The position numbers were made by a program, and so were the translations under genes. A stretch of DNA of 64,000 nucleotides, from positions 62,001 through 126,000 of the forward strand of contig NZ_JRKI01000045.1 in assembly GCF_000935125.1 (NCBI RefSeq), read 5' to 3'. The DNA is from Streptomyces natalensis ATCC 27448. GTDB taxonomy: Bacteria > Actinomycetota > Actinomycetes > Streptomycetales > Streptomycetaceae. The notes below the pieces were generated by a model. The model was not told the origin of the DNA and did not search any database. It saw only the letters and a program-made list of their open reading frames with translations. Shown here piece by piece: positions 6,822 to 15,591 of this stretch. Position 1 is the stretch's first letter. Every line of letters starts with the position of its first letter.

Positions 6822-8659
6822 CGGGCCGTCTCCTTCACCGTCGCGTCCGTACGGGCCCCGGGCGGGGGCTGGCGCAGCACGCCGCGCATATCGCGGACCG
6901 CGTGCCAGGTGCCGCGCCAGGTGCCGGTGACCTTGGAGCGGCCGGTGCGCGGGTGGTAGGGGACGTCGCGTTCGGCGATCCGCCAGCCCGCGTCGGCGGC
7001 GCGGACGACCATCTGGAGCGGATAGCCGCTGCGGCGGTCGGTGAGGTCCAGGTCCAGCAGGGCGCCGCGGCGGGCGGCGCGCAGCGGGCCGAGGTCGTGC
7101 AGGCGCAGGCCGGTGCGGCGGCGCAGCATCCGGGTCAGGGCGAGGTTGCCGAACCGGGCGTGCGGGGGCCAGGCGCCGCGGCCCTGGGGGCGTCGGCGGC
7201 CCAGCACCAGATCCGCCTCGCCGTCGCGTACGGCCTGTACGAAGGGCGCCAGCAGGCCCGGGTCGAGGGAGGCGTCGCAGTCGCAGAAGCAGACGATGTC
7301 GGCGTCGGCGGCGAGCAGTCCGGCGTGGCAGGCGGCGCCGAAGCCGCGGCGGGGTTCGGTCACGACGGTGGCGCCCAGATCGCGGGCGAGCGCGGCGGAG
7401 CCGTCCGTGGAACCGTTGTCGACCACGATCGCCCGCCAGCCCTCGGGAATACGGGCCAGCACCCAGGGCAGCGCGGCGGCCTCGTCCAGACAGGGCAGCA
7501 CCACGTCCACCGGGGCGGGGCGCCGCGGGGAGGCGCGACGGGGGGAGGCGGACGCGGCCACCGGGGCATCCGCCGGACCGGCCGACCGCGCCCCTTCTTC
7601 GTCCCCCCTCCCCTCGCGCATCTCCTCCCGCGCGAACTCCGCCATCCCCTCCGCGAATCCGGTCGCCGCCCGCCAGCCGAGCTCCTCGGCGATCCGCCGC
7701 GAGGACGCCGTGATGTGCCGGACGTCGCCCAGCCGGTACTCCCCCGTCACCACGGGCTCCGGCCCGCCGCACGCCGCGGCCAGCACCCGGGCCATCTCCC
7801 CGACGGTGTGCGGCTCGCCGCTGCCCGTGTTGTACGCGGTCAGCACCCCCGGCTCCCGGCCGGGCAGCGCCTCCAGCGCCACCGCATTGGCCGTCGCGAC
7901 GTCCCGGACATGGACGAAGTCCCGCCGCTGGCCGCCGTCCTCGTACACCGTGGGGGCCTGACCGCGGGCCAGCGCGGAGCGGAAGAAGGAGGCGACACCG
8001 GCGTACGGGGTGTCGCGTGGCATCCCCGGCCCGTAGACGTTGTGGTAGCGCAGCGCGACGGCCCGGCCGCCGGTCGCGCGGGCCCACGAGGCGGCGAGAT
8101 GTTCCTGGGCGAGTTTGGTCGTGGCATACACATTGCGGGGGTCGACGGGCGCGTCCTCGCCGACCAGGCCCGGCCTCAAGGGTGCCGCGCAGACCGGACA
8201 GCGCGGCTCGAACCGGCCCGCGTCCAGATCGGCCACCGCCCGCGGCCCGGGACGCACCACCCCGTGTTCGGCACAGGTGTAGCGGCCCTCCCCGTAGACC
8301 ACCATCGACCCGGCGAGCACCAGCGCCCCGACCCCGGCCTCGGCCATCTCCGCCAGCAGCACGGCCGTGCCCAGGTCGTTGCAGCCGACGTAGGCGGGCG
8401 CATCCGCGAAGTTCTGGCCCAGGCCCACCATCGCCGCCTGGTGGCACACCGCGTCCACCCCGTGCAGCGCCCCGGCGACCGCCGCCCGGTCCCGTACGTC
8501 CGCGACGATCCGCCGCTCGCCCGGCCGCGGCGGAGGCGGCTTTGGATGGGCGGACGGCAACAGCGCATCGAGGACGACCACTTCATGTCCCCGCGCCTCC
8601 AGCACGGCGACGACCTGTGATCCGATGAACCCGGCCCCGCCGGTGACCAGTACACGCAT
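6818..8659 (-). CDS. Fused NAD-dependent sugar epimerase / family 2 glycosyltransferase
   Basis: One 613-residue frame with two enzymes. Residues 1-345 are an extended SDR epimerase: GGAGFIG at 7-13 for NAD, Y178xxxK182 catalytic pair, and an inserted Cys-containing segment (GRYTCAEHG; CPVC at 154-157) that I associate with dTDP-L-rhamnose 4-epimerase-like proteins. A linker of about 38 polar residues leads to a GT2 domain from about residue 384 (DVVLPCLDEAAALP; IVVDNGSTDGS; CDCDASLD as the metal-binding acidic motif), which lacks membrane helices. No stop or frameshift is visible in the linker. Making the sugar nucleotide and transferring it in one polypeptide is the natural reading; the sugar is inference. 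Confidence 0.86.
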   Translation of the reverse strand: MRVLVTGGAGFIGSQVVAVLEARGHEVVVLDALLPSAHPKPPPPRPGERRIVADVRDRAAVAGALHGVDAVCHQAAMVGLGQNFADAPAYVGCNDLGTAVLLAEMAEAGVGALVLAGSMVVYGEGRYTCAEHGVVRPGPRAVADLDAGRFEPRCPVCAAPLRPGLVGEDAPVDPRNVYATTKLAQEHLAASWARATGGRAVALRYHNVYGPGMPRDTPYAGVASFFRSALARGQAPTVYEDGGQRRDFVHVRDVATANAVALEALPGREPGVLTAYNTGSGEPHTVGEMARVLAAACGGPEPVVTGEYRLGDVRHITASSRRIAEELGWRAATGFAEGMAEFAREEMREGRGDEEGARSAGPADAPVAASASPRRASPRRPAPVDVVLPCLDEAAALPWVLARIPEGWRAIVVDNGSTDGSAALARDLGATVVTEPRRGFGAACHAGLLAADADIVCFCDCDASLDPGLLAPFVQAVRDGEADLVLGRRRPQGRGAWPPHARFGNLALTRMLRRRTGLRLHDLGPLRAARRGALLDLDLTDRRSGYPLQMVVRAADAGWRIAERDVPYHPRTGRSKVTGTWRGTWHAVRDMRGVLRQPPPGARTDATVKETAR

Positions 8660-8712
8660 GCCGGTCACGCTAAGCGCAACGGCCCGCCACGGCCCGCGTG
8701 GCGGAGCGCGCG

Positions 8713-9777
8713 TCATGGGTCCGTAAGATCCCCGGGCTCCCCGCCGGCCGCGTCCTCGCCCGGCGTCGTCCTCCCCTCCCCCACCGCATGCACCCGTCGC
8801 TCCCGTTCCGCACGGCCCGCGGCCGTGGCGTCCGAGGGCCAGACGCGGTCGAGGGCGGCGTTCATCGCGGCGCCGACCAGTACGGCGAAGGCCGACACCC
8901 CGATCCACAGGAGGACGGCGACCGGCGCGGCCAGCGACCCGTAGATCGTCGGGCCCTCGACCGTCGAGCCGAGGTAGAGGCGGAGCAGGAAGCTGCCCAG
9001 GACCCACATCGCCAGGGCGACCACGGCACCGGGGAGGTCCTCGCGCCAGGGCGAACGGACGGGTACCGACACGTGGTAGAGCGTGGTCAGAAAGGCGATC
9101 GACAGGATCAGCACGACCGGCCAGTACAGCGCCCGGACGACACCGGCGCTGGCCGGCAGCCAGCCGACGACCGCGTCCGGCCCGGCCACCATCAGCGGCA
9201 GCGCGATGGCACCGACGGCCAGCGCGGCGAGGTAGAGCACGAAGGAGAGCAGCCGGGTGCGGACGATGCCGCGCCGCCCGTCGAGCCCGTACATGATCGT
9301 GATGGTGTCGACGAAGACGTTCAGCGCCCGGGAGCCGGACCACAGGGCGAAGGCGAAGCCGAGCGAGATGACGTCGGGGCGGCGGCCGGTGAAGATGTCG
9401 TCCAGCAGGGGCCGGGCGATCTCGTTGACGCCCTTGCCGGAGAGCACGGTGGCGGAGGCGCCGAGGATGTTCTGCCGGATGCTGTCGATGGTGTCGTGGC
9501 CGATCCACTGCTCCATATAGCCCAGCAGCCCGATCAGTCCCAGGATCAGCGGCGGCAGCGACAGCAGGCAGAAGAACGCGGCCTCGGCGGCCAGCCCGGT
9601 GACGCGGTACTCCATGCAGGAGCGCACGATGTCCTTGGTCAGCAGCCAGACCAGCCGCCGCACGGAGACGTTGCGGTACAGGACCCGGGCCCTGGTCAGG
9701 CGGCCCGCCGGCCGTTTGACTGGTTCGTTTGCTGGCGGCACCTCCTTACCGTAGCTGCCATGGCAGCCAGCACTCAT
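8713..9777 (-). CDS. YihY/BrkB-family integral membrane protein
   Basis: About 354 residues with six hydrophobic helices and the family signatures GLAAEAAFFCLLSLPPLILG, ALWSGSRALNVFVDT and STVEGPTIYGSLAAPVAVLLW. BrkB/YihY proteins are inner-membrane proteins of uncertain, possibly transport, function. The polar C terminus is highly charged. The start is uncertain: the ATG given overlaps the divergent acyl-CoA dehydrogenase start, while an AAGGAGG at 9741-9747 lies inside the frame and is followed only by a GTG overlapping it at 9739-9741. It runs into the fusion operon after a gap of about 53 bases. Confidence 0.82.
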   Translation of the reverse strand: MSAGCHGSYGKEVPPANEPVKRPAGRLTRARVLYRNVSVRRLVWLLTKDIVRSCMEYRVTGLAAEAAFFCLLSLPPLILGLIGLLGYMEQWIGHDTIDSIRQNILGASATVLSGKGVNEIARPLLDDIFTGRRPDVISLGFAFALWSGSRALNVFVDTITIMYGLDGRRGIVRTRLLSFVLYLAALAVGAIALPLMVAGPDAVVGWLPASAGVVRALYWPVVLILSIAFLTTLYHVSVPVRSPWREDLPGAVVALAMWVLGSFLLRLYLGSTVEGPTIYGSLAAPVAVLLWIGVSAFAVLVGAAMNAALDRVWPSDATAAGRAERERRVHAVGEGRTTPGEDAAGGEPGDLTDP

Positions 9778-11400
9778 ACGGTCACGAACCAGCCCCCGCC
9801 GCTGGTGGGATACGACGTCTTCGCCTCGGACGCGGCGCTCACCGAGGGCGTCACGCGGTATGTCGCGGACGACCGGCTCGACGAGGTACGGGAGGAACTG
9901 ACCCGGCTCGGCCAGGCGGCCGGTTCGGCGCACGCCCAGCAGTGGGGCGGACAGGCCAACGCCCACCCGCCGGCCCTGCGGACCCACGACCGCTATGGGC
10001 ACCGCATCGACGAGGTGGAGTTCCACCCGGCCTGGCACCGACTGCTGGGCCATGCCGTCACGGCCGGTCTGACGGACGCGTGGTCGCGCCCCGACGGGCA
10101 CCTGCGCCGCACCGCCGGGTTCCTCCTCTGGACGCAGGCCGAGGCGGGCCACACCTGTCCGCTGTCGATGACCCATGCGGCGGTGCCCGCGCTGCGCGCC
10201 GACCCGGAGCTGGCCGCACGGTGGGAGCCGCTGCTGACCTCGCACATCTACGAGCAGGAACTGCGGCCGCCCGCCGAGAAGGGCGGGGTGCTGGCGGGGA
10301 TGGCGATGACGGAGAAGCAGGGCGGCAGCGACGTACGGACCAACACCACGCACGCCGAGCCGCTGGCCGCGCCCGGTGAGTATCTGCTGACCGGGCACAA
10401 GTGGTTCTGTTCGGCGCCGATGTCGGACGTCTTCCTGGTCCTGGCCCAGGCGCCCGGAGGGCTCACCTGCTTCCTGCTGCCGCGGGTGCTGCCGGACGGG
10501 ACCCGTAACTCCTTCCGCATCCAGCGGCTCAAGGACAAGCTCGGCAACCGCGCGAACGCCTCGGCGGAGATCGAGTTCGACGGGCGGACCTGGGCGCAGC
10601 GGGTGGGCGAGGAGGGGCGCGGGGTGGCGACGATCATCGAGATGGTCGCGGCGACCCGACTGGACTGTGTGACGGGAGCGGCGGCGGTGATGCGGCAGGC
10701 GGTGGCGCAGGCGGTGCACCACTGCGCCTACCGGGAGGCGTTCGGCGGACCGCTGATCGACAAACCGCTGATGCGCAATGTGCTGGCCGATCTGGCGCTG
10801 GAGTCGGAGGCGGCGACGACGTTGGCGCTGCGGCTGGCGGCCGCCTACGACAGCGATTCCGAGCACGACCGGCACCTGCTGCGGCTGGCGGTACCGGCCG
10901 CCAAGTACTGGGTGACCAAACGGTGCACCCCGGTGACGGCCGAGGCGCTGGAGTGCCTGGGCGGCAACGGCTACGTCGAGGAATCGGGGATGCCGCGGCT
11001 GCTGCGGGAGGCGCCGCTGAACTCCATCTGGGAGGGCTCGGGCAACGTCCAGGCGCTGGACGTCCTGCGGGCGCTGCAACGCGAACCGGCCGCGCTGAAC
11101 GCCTGTCTGACGGAGATCGGCACGGCCCGCGGCGCGGACCACCGGCTGGACCGCGCGATCAAGGGCCTGCTGACCGAACTGGCCGATCTGGACGGCATCG
11201 AGGCCCGGGCGCGCCGCCTGACCGAGCGCCTGGCACTGGTCCTCCAGGGCTCGCTGCTGGTACGCCACGCACCGCCCGAGGTCGCGGACGCCTTCTGCGC
11301 CTCCCGCCTGGGCGGCGATGCGGGCGCGGCGTTCGGGACGCTGCCGCACACCCTGGACCTGGCCTCGGTCGTGGCGCGGGCACGGCCGGTCGTGAGGTAG
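9760..11400 (+). CDS. Acyl-CoA dehydrogenase family protein (AidB-like)
   Basis: A 546-residue flavoprotein of the acyl-CoA dehydrogenase superfamily. Family features include GMAMTEKQGGSDVRTNTT (FAD and substrate loop), GHKWFCSAPMSDVFLVLAQA, the R-rich FAD segment GAAAVMRQAV, and ALECLGGNGYVEE followed by REAPLNSIWEGSGNV, which resembles AidB/ACAD11-type enzymes more than the fatty-acid class. It is cytoplasmic and FAD dependent; the substrate is unknown. The ATG has no ribosome site, so a leaderless transcript is possible. The gene ends at a strong hairpin shared with the convergent small gene. Confidence 0.9.
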   Translation: MAASTHTVTNQPPPLVGYDVFASDAALTEGVTRYVADDRLDEVREELTRLGQAAGSAHAQQWGGQANAHPPALRTHDRYGHRIDEVEFHPAWHRLLGHAVTAGLTDAWSRPDGHLRRTAGFLLWTQAEAGHTCPLSMTHAAVPALRADPELAARWEPLLTSHIYEQELRPPAEKGGVLAGMAMTEKQGGSDVRTNTTHAEPLAAPGEYLLTGHKWFCSAPMSDVFLVLAQAPGGLTCFLLPRVLPDGTRNSFRIQRLKDKLGNRANASAEIEFDGRTWAQRVGEEGRGVATIIEMVAATRLDCVTGAAAVMRQAVAQAVHHCAYREAFGGPLIDKPLMRNVLADLALESEAATTLALRLAAAYDSDSEHDRHLLRLAVPAAKYWVTKRCTPVTAEALECLGGNGYVEESGMPRLLREAPLNSIWEGSGNVQALDVLRALQREPAALNACLTEIGTARGADHRLDRAIKGLLTELADLDGIEARARRLTERLALVLQGSLLVRHAPPEVADAFCASRLGGDAGAAFGTLPHTLDLASVVARARPVVR

Positions 11401-11431
11401 CGAGGCGGGGCCGGTCGTGAGGTGGCGGGGC

Positions 11432-11482
11432 GGGGCTTGTCCGGTGGACCGGGGCCGGGCCCTGATCCACCGGACAGGCCCC
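11432..11482. terminator. Bidirectional hairpin between convergent genes
   Basis: A near-perfect 19-bp stem: GGGGCTTGTCCGGTGGACC pairs with GATCCACCGGACAGGCCCC across a 13-base loop. It lies between the convergent acyl-CoA dehydrogenase and adenylate-kinase-like genes. The stem closely resembles the hairpin at 33668. Confidence 0.8.
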
Positions 11483-11521
11483 GGGAGGGATGCCGCGCCG
11501 ACTCGGCACCCCTCCCGGTCT

Positions 11522-11938
11522 CTAGGGCCACCGCGGCGGGTCCGCCGCGGTCCGGCCGCGTACCGCCGCATCGATGGCCACGACGATCTCGCCGTCGGGC
11601 GCGTCCGGCCCGAAGCCGGCCAGCAGCCCGCGGGCCTCGAAGTAGCGCAGCACGCGGCCCGCCTCCTCCCCCTCCGTACGGCCCGGTGCCCGCAGATGGA
11701 CCACCAGGTCGGCGAAGGACCGCGCGGGCAGCAGGCCGCCGACTCCGGCCACCCGGTCGAGCAGGTGCGGTGCGCCGTCGATGACATAGCCGTCGACGGG
11801 CAGCGGGTGACGTCTGATCAGCACGTCGACCGCGGGCAGCCGGGGCACCCCGTAGTGCACGGCCAGCCGTCCGGCCCGTGCGAGACGCGGTCCCTCCGCC
11901 GCCCCGATCACCACGACACGCGGAGCGAGGGCCCTCAT
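11522..11938 (-). CDS. Degenerate adenylate-kinase-like protein
   Basis: A 138-residue protein whose layout follows nucleoside-monophosphate kinases: an opening strand RVVVIGAAEG where the P-loop would be, LAVHYGVPRLPAVDVL like the YGIPHISTGDL region, DGYVIDGAPHLLDRV like GFILDGFPRTVAQ, and RYFEARGLL followed by a C-terminal helix. The P-loop has lost the Gly-Lys-Ser/Thr (GAAEGPRLARA) and the LID domain is missing, so kinase activity is unlikely. The relationship is inferred from motif order only. It may bind a nucleotide or be a regulatory relic. Confidence 0.62.
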   Translation of the reverse strand: MRALAPRVVVIGAAEGPRLARAGRLAVHYGVPRLPAVDVLIRRHPLPVDGYVIDGAPHLLDRVAGVGGLLPARSFADLVVHLRAPGRTEGEEAGRVLRYFEARGLLAGFGPDAPDGEIVVAIDAAVRGRTAADPPRWP

Positions 11939-12236
11939 CTGCGCTCCCTCCCCGCGCCGCCCTGCGGATGTGGCAGCGGCCGACGCCATCCCCGGCGGAC
12001 GGCCGGTGCATCGCCGACGGGTGACCGGCGAGCCTCCGGCCACGGGACGCCATCGGCCGCTGGGATCAGCGTCCCGGGCAGGCGTCATAGGCCACAACGG
12101 TTGCAGTCGGTTGCACCTCCCTGCCGTGGATCTGTTCAATGGCCCTCCGCTTTCGGCCTGGTGACGGCACGATGGACTCGGCCCCGGTGGGCGGCCGTCC
12201 GGAGGCCGCCGCGGCAGTGGTGCAACGGAGAGCAGC

Positions 12237-13556
12237 TTGAAGGACACAGCGATCGGCAGCGCCGTCCGGTCGGCCCAGGACATCCGCGAGACCGCCCGCC
12301 GCCTCGCCTCGGTCCGCGAGGCCGCGCTGGCGGGCGAGCTGCCGCCCGATGCGCCGCTGGACGCGCCCCGTCCCGTCATCGGCGAATCCTGGTTACGGGC
12401 CATCGGCTCGGGCGTCGACCCGGAGCGGGTCCGCGACCAACATCTGCTGTCCGTGGCCGAGTTGGAGCACCGGCGGCAGCAATCGCAGCTGGCGACGGTG
12501 CTGCCGGTCCTGGGCGACGGGCTGCTGGCGGCCGCCGATGCCGCACAGCAGATCATGGTCGTCACCGATGCCGAGGGGCGGGTGCTGTGGCGGGAGGGCA
12601 GCGCGCCGGTCCGGCGGATGGCCGACCGCCTCGGCTTCGACAAGGGCGCCGACTGGCGCGAGGGCGTGGTCGGCACCAATGCGATCGGCACCGCGCTGGT
12701 GGCCCGGCGGCCGGTGCTGGTGCATTCCGCCGAGCACTTCGTCCGCTCCCACCACCAGTGGACGTGCGCCGCGGCGCCGCTGCACGATCCGCGCGACGGC
12801 CGGCTGCTGGGCACCGTCGACCTCAGCGGCCCGGCGCCCTCCTTCCACCCCACGACGCTGTCGCTGGTCTCCGCCGTCGCCAGGCTGGCGGAGAGCGAGC
12901 TGCGCATCCGGCATCACGCGTCCCTGGAACGGCTGCGTTCCAGCGCGGCGCCGGTGCTGGCGCGGATCGGCGGGCGGGCGCTGGCGGTCGATGCGCACGG
13001 CTGGCCCGCCGGGGTCACCGGGATGACGCCGCCGGACCGGGTGGCGCTGCCCAAGGCGCCGCAGGCCGGGCCGCTGTGGCTGCCGCGGTACGGAATGTGC
13101 GCGCTGGAGCCGCTGCCCGGTGGCTGGCTGATCCGGGTGGGCCGCGAGGAGCCGGCCGCCGGGCCCAGCCGGGTGCTGCTGGACGTCAGCGGGCGCGACG
13201 GGGCGACGGTCACCGTCACCGGTCCGGCCGGCGGCTGGAGCCATGAGCTCTCCCCGCGCCACGCCGAGCTGCTGTTCGTCCTGGCCGCCCGTCATCCGGA
13301 GGGCCGCAGCGCCGCCGAACTGGCCCAGGACCTGTTCGGCGACCGCGGCCGTACGGTCACGGTGCGCGCCGAGCTCTCCCGGCTGCGCCGCCATCTGGCC
13401 GGCGTTCTGGCGCACCGGCCGTACCGCTTCGCGGACGGGGTGGAGGTGGAACTGCGGTTGCCGTCCGGGCCAGGGCAGCTGCTGCCGCAGTCCTCGGCGC
13501 CGGCGGTGGCGGCGGCCAGGCGGGCGGGCACGGAGGCCGGCTCGTGGAGGGAATAG
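12237..13556 (+). CDS. GAF-domain transcriptional regulator with C-terminal winged helix
   Basis: A 439-residue regulator: a GAF sensor near residues 80-210 (LLAAADAAQQIMVVTDAEGRVLW; REGVVGTNAIGTALV; HSAEHFVRSHHQWTCAAAPLHD, the AcoR-type GAF signature), a variable middle, and a C-terminal winged-helix region (LSPRHAELLFVLAARHPEG; RTVTVRAELSRLRRHL) instead of a sigma54 AAA domain. The start is a TTG eight bases after GGAGAG. Codon 53 (12393-12395) is TTA, the only in-frame TTA I found in a real gene in the window, so translation may depend on the bldA tRNA. The ligand and targets are unknown. Confidence 0.82.
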   Translation: MKDTAIGSAVRSAQDIRETARRLASVREAALAGELPPDAPLDAPRPVIGESWLRAIGSGVDPERVRDQHLLSVAELEHRRQQSQLATVLPVLGDGLLAAADAAQQIMVVTDAEGRVLWREGSAPVRRMADRLGFDKGADWREGVVGTNAIGTALVARRPVLVHSAEHFVRSHHQWTCAAAPLHDPRDGRLLGTVDLSGPAPSFHPTTLSLVSAVARLAESELRIRHHASLERLRSSAAPVLARIGGRALAVDAHGWPAGVTGMTPPDRVALPKAPQAGPLWLPRYGMCALEPLPGGWLIRVGREEPAAGPSRVLLDVSGRDGATVTVTGPAGGWSHELSPRHAELLFVLAARHPEGRSAAELAQDLFGDRGRTVTVRAELSRLRRHLAGVLAHRPYRFADGVEVELRLPSGPGQLLPQSSAPAVAAARRAGTEAGSWRE

Positions 13557-13874
13557 GGGCGGGATTAGGAGCGGGAATAGGGGCGGGCATGGTGGCGGGA
13601 GCGGTGGGGGAAATAACCGCGTGCGGACGGGTGTTCGCGTCCTTTATCCTGATCGCGCTCTGAAGACAGCTCTCCAGAAGGACGTCGCAGAACGGGAGCA
13701 GCGCGCGCCGGTCAGCCGGTGCGTGGCCAAACGAGTGGGCGACACGACCATCCGCGATGACGCATGCCTGCGTGACCGCATGGCTGTATGCCGTATGTCG
13801 GCATGCCTGCCATGCCCGCATGCCGTCCGTGGACGTCACACCCTGCCCACCCGTACGTCCTTCCGGAGGACTCC
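13557..13874. other. Repeat-bearing intergenic region upstream of the LLM gene
   Basis: 318 bases without a gene. The left part holds loosely repeated GGGCGGGAATAGG-like units. At about 13757-13832 there is a dense run of GCATGC/GCATGG/CATGCC words (at least eight CATG cores), forming several overlapping palindromes. The right end carries the GGAGGA ribosome site of the next gene. No promoter is obvious. Confidence 0.55.
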
Positions 13875-14741
13875 ATGTCCGTTGGCCTCGGCCTTCCCAT
13901 CGGCGACCCCGCTCAGCTGGTCACCTGGGCCCGGCGCGCCGACGCCACCCCCTTCACCACCCTCGCGCTGCTCGACCGGCTGGTGTACGCCAACCCCGAG
14001 CCGCTGATCACGCTGGCCACCCTGGCCGGTGCCACCTCCCGCGTCCGGCTCCAGACCGAGGTGCTGCTCGCCCCGCTGCACCACACCCCGCTGCTCGCGA
14101 AACAGGCCGCCACCCTCGATCTGCTCTCCGGCGGCCGTTTCACGCTCGGGATCGGCATCGGCGGGCGCGACGACGACTATCTGGCCGCCGGCGTGGACAT
14201 CCGCACCCGGGGCCGCCGCCTGGACGGCCAGATGGCCGAGCTGCGGCGGCTGTGGTCCGGCGAGCCGGTCGGCGAGGACGTCGGCCCGATCGGTCCGGCT
14301 CCGGCGCGGCCCGGCGGCCCCGAGGTGCTGTTCGGCGGCTTCGTACCGGCGGCCGTGGAACGCGTCGCCCGCTGGGGCGACGGCTTCCTCGGCGCCGCAC
14401 TCCCGGCCCCGCACATGGACCGGATGTTCCGTGACGTGGAGGCGGCCTGGTCCCGGGCCGGGCGCACGGGACGGCCTCGGCTGCTGGCCCAGGTCAACGT
14501 GGCCCTCGGCCCCGAGCCGGTCATCGACCGCGCCCGCCGGGAGATCCGCGCGTACTACGGGCCGGAGCACTCCTACACCGACCACATCGTGAACGGCATG
14601 CTCACCACCCGGACGGGGATCCGCGACACGGTGGCCGCGTTCCAGGCCATCGGCGCCGACGAGGTCATGCTCTACTGCTGGTCCCCGGACCCGTCGCAGG
14701 TCGACCGTCTCGCCGAGGCGGTCTTCGCGGACCGCCCGTGA
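13875..14741 (+). CDS. LLM-class (luciferase-like) flavin-dependent oxidoreductase
   Basis: A 288-residue TIM-barrel protein of the bacterial luciferase-like / F420 or FMN oxidoreductase family: MSVGLGLPIGDPAQLVTWA at the N terminus, TEVLLAPLHHTPLLAKQAATLDLLSGGR and FTLGIGIGGRDDDYLAAG around the flavin phosphate site, and PEVLFGGFVPAAVERVARWGDGF later. Length and order fit the family. GGAGGA precedes the ATG by six bases. FMN or F420 as cofactor and the substrate cannot be told from sequence. It ends at a perfect hairpin. Confidence 0.88.
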   Translation: MSVGLGLPIGDPAQLVTWARRADATPFTTLALLDRLVYANPEPLITLATLAGATSRVRLQTEVLLAPLHHTPLLAKQAATLDLLSGGRFTLGIGIGGRDDDYLAAGVDIRTRGRRLDGQMAELRRLWSGEPVGEDVGPIGPAPARPGGPEVLFGGFVPAAVERVARWGDGFLGAALPAPHMDRMFRDVEAAWSRAGRTGRPRLLAQVNVALGPEPVIDRARREIRAYYGPEHSYTDHIVNGMLTTRTGIRDTVAAFQAIGADEVMLYCWSPDPSQVDRLAEAVFADRP

Positions 14742-14769
14742 GGCGGTTGCCGCACCGGCCCTGACGCTC

Positions 14770-14806
14770 GCCTCCGGGCCGGTGTACCCCGCACCGGCCC
14801 GGAGGC
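14770..14806 (+). terminator. Perfect 15-bp terminator hairpin
   Basis: GCCTCCGGGCCGGTG and its exact complement CACCGGCCCGGAGGC flank a seven-base loop 28 bases after the LLM oxidoreductase stop. There is no T-tract, as is usual for Streptomyces terminators. Confidence 0.85.
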
Positions 14807-14839
14807 CGGCCGGGGAAGCGGCTGTGATGTGCTGACCCC

Positions 14840-15499
14840 ATGAGCCACTCGGTCACCACCTGGTACCTGGAGCAGACCTCGCCCGCCGATCTCGCCCCCG
14901 CCGGGGCGCCGCCCGCGGAGCAGGGGGTCCGTATCGTCCGATCCGAGGTGCCGTCGCCGGAATTCAGCCGGTTCCTCTATACCGCGGTCGGCGGCGATGT
15001 GCTGTGGACCGACCGGCTGAGCTGGACGTACGCGCGGTGGGCGGAGCATCTGGGGCGGCCCGGGACGGAGACCTGGGTGGCGTACGAGCGGGGGACGCCC
15101 GCCGGGTTCATCGAGCTGAACGCCGGGCCGGAGGGGTCCGTGGAGGTCGCCTACTTCGGGCTGCTCCCCGCCTTCCGGGGGCGCCGGATCGGCGGATGGC
15201 TGCTGACGTACGGCCTGGAGCGGGCCTGGGACCTGGCCGGACGGTGGCCGGGCCTGGAGCGGACGACGCGGGTGTGGGTGCACACCTGTAGCGACGACGG
15301 GCCGTATGCGCGGGCCAATTACGAGCGGCGCGGGTTCCGGGTGTACGAGACCACGGTGACGGAGGAGGCCGAGGTGGCGATGCCGGGGCCGTGGCCCGGC
15401 GCCGGGCCGATCGATCCCGTAACCGATCCCGTAACCGATTCGGTAGCCGACTCCGTCACCGGTTGCGTACGGGACCCCGACGCCGCCACCGGTACGTGA
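14840..15499 (+). CDS. GNAT-family N-acetyltransferase
   Basis: A 219-residue acetyltransferase. The acetyl-CoA-binding motif lies in VEVAYFGLLPAFRGRRIGGWLLTYGLERA (R/Q-x-x-G-x-G/A type, here RGRRIGG), followed by TTRVWVHTCSDDGPYARANYERRGFRVYETT, which holds the usual C-terminal Asn-Tyr pair. The last 30 residues are a low-complexity tail of PVTDPVTDSVADSVTG built from a 12-base tandem repeat. No clear ribosome site precedes the ATG. The acceptor substrate is unknown. Confidence 0.84.
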   Translation: MSHSVTTWYLEQTSPADLAPAGAPPAEQGVRIVRSEVPSPEFSRFLYTAVGGDVLWTDRLSWTYARWAEHLGRPGTETWVAYERGTPAGFIELNAGPEGSVEVAYFGLLPAFRGRRIGGWLLTYGLERAWDLAGRWPGLERTTRVWVHTCSDDGPYARANYERRGFRVYETTVTEEAEVAMPGPWPGAGPIDPVTDPVTDSVADSVTGCVRDPDAATGT

Positions 15500-15591
15500 C
15501 CCACAACACACCGTCCCGCCATTCGGGACGATGATGTCCGAATGTTGGACGACGGTGGACTGGCCGAAGAGCGCCGTGCCACGCTTCCGTC

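Noticed and set aside
9741..9747. AAGGAGG as ribosome site for the BrkB/YihY gene
   Set aside because: The only start codon after it overlaps the site itself and no ATG/GTG/TTG follows at proper spacing, so it cannot fix the start.
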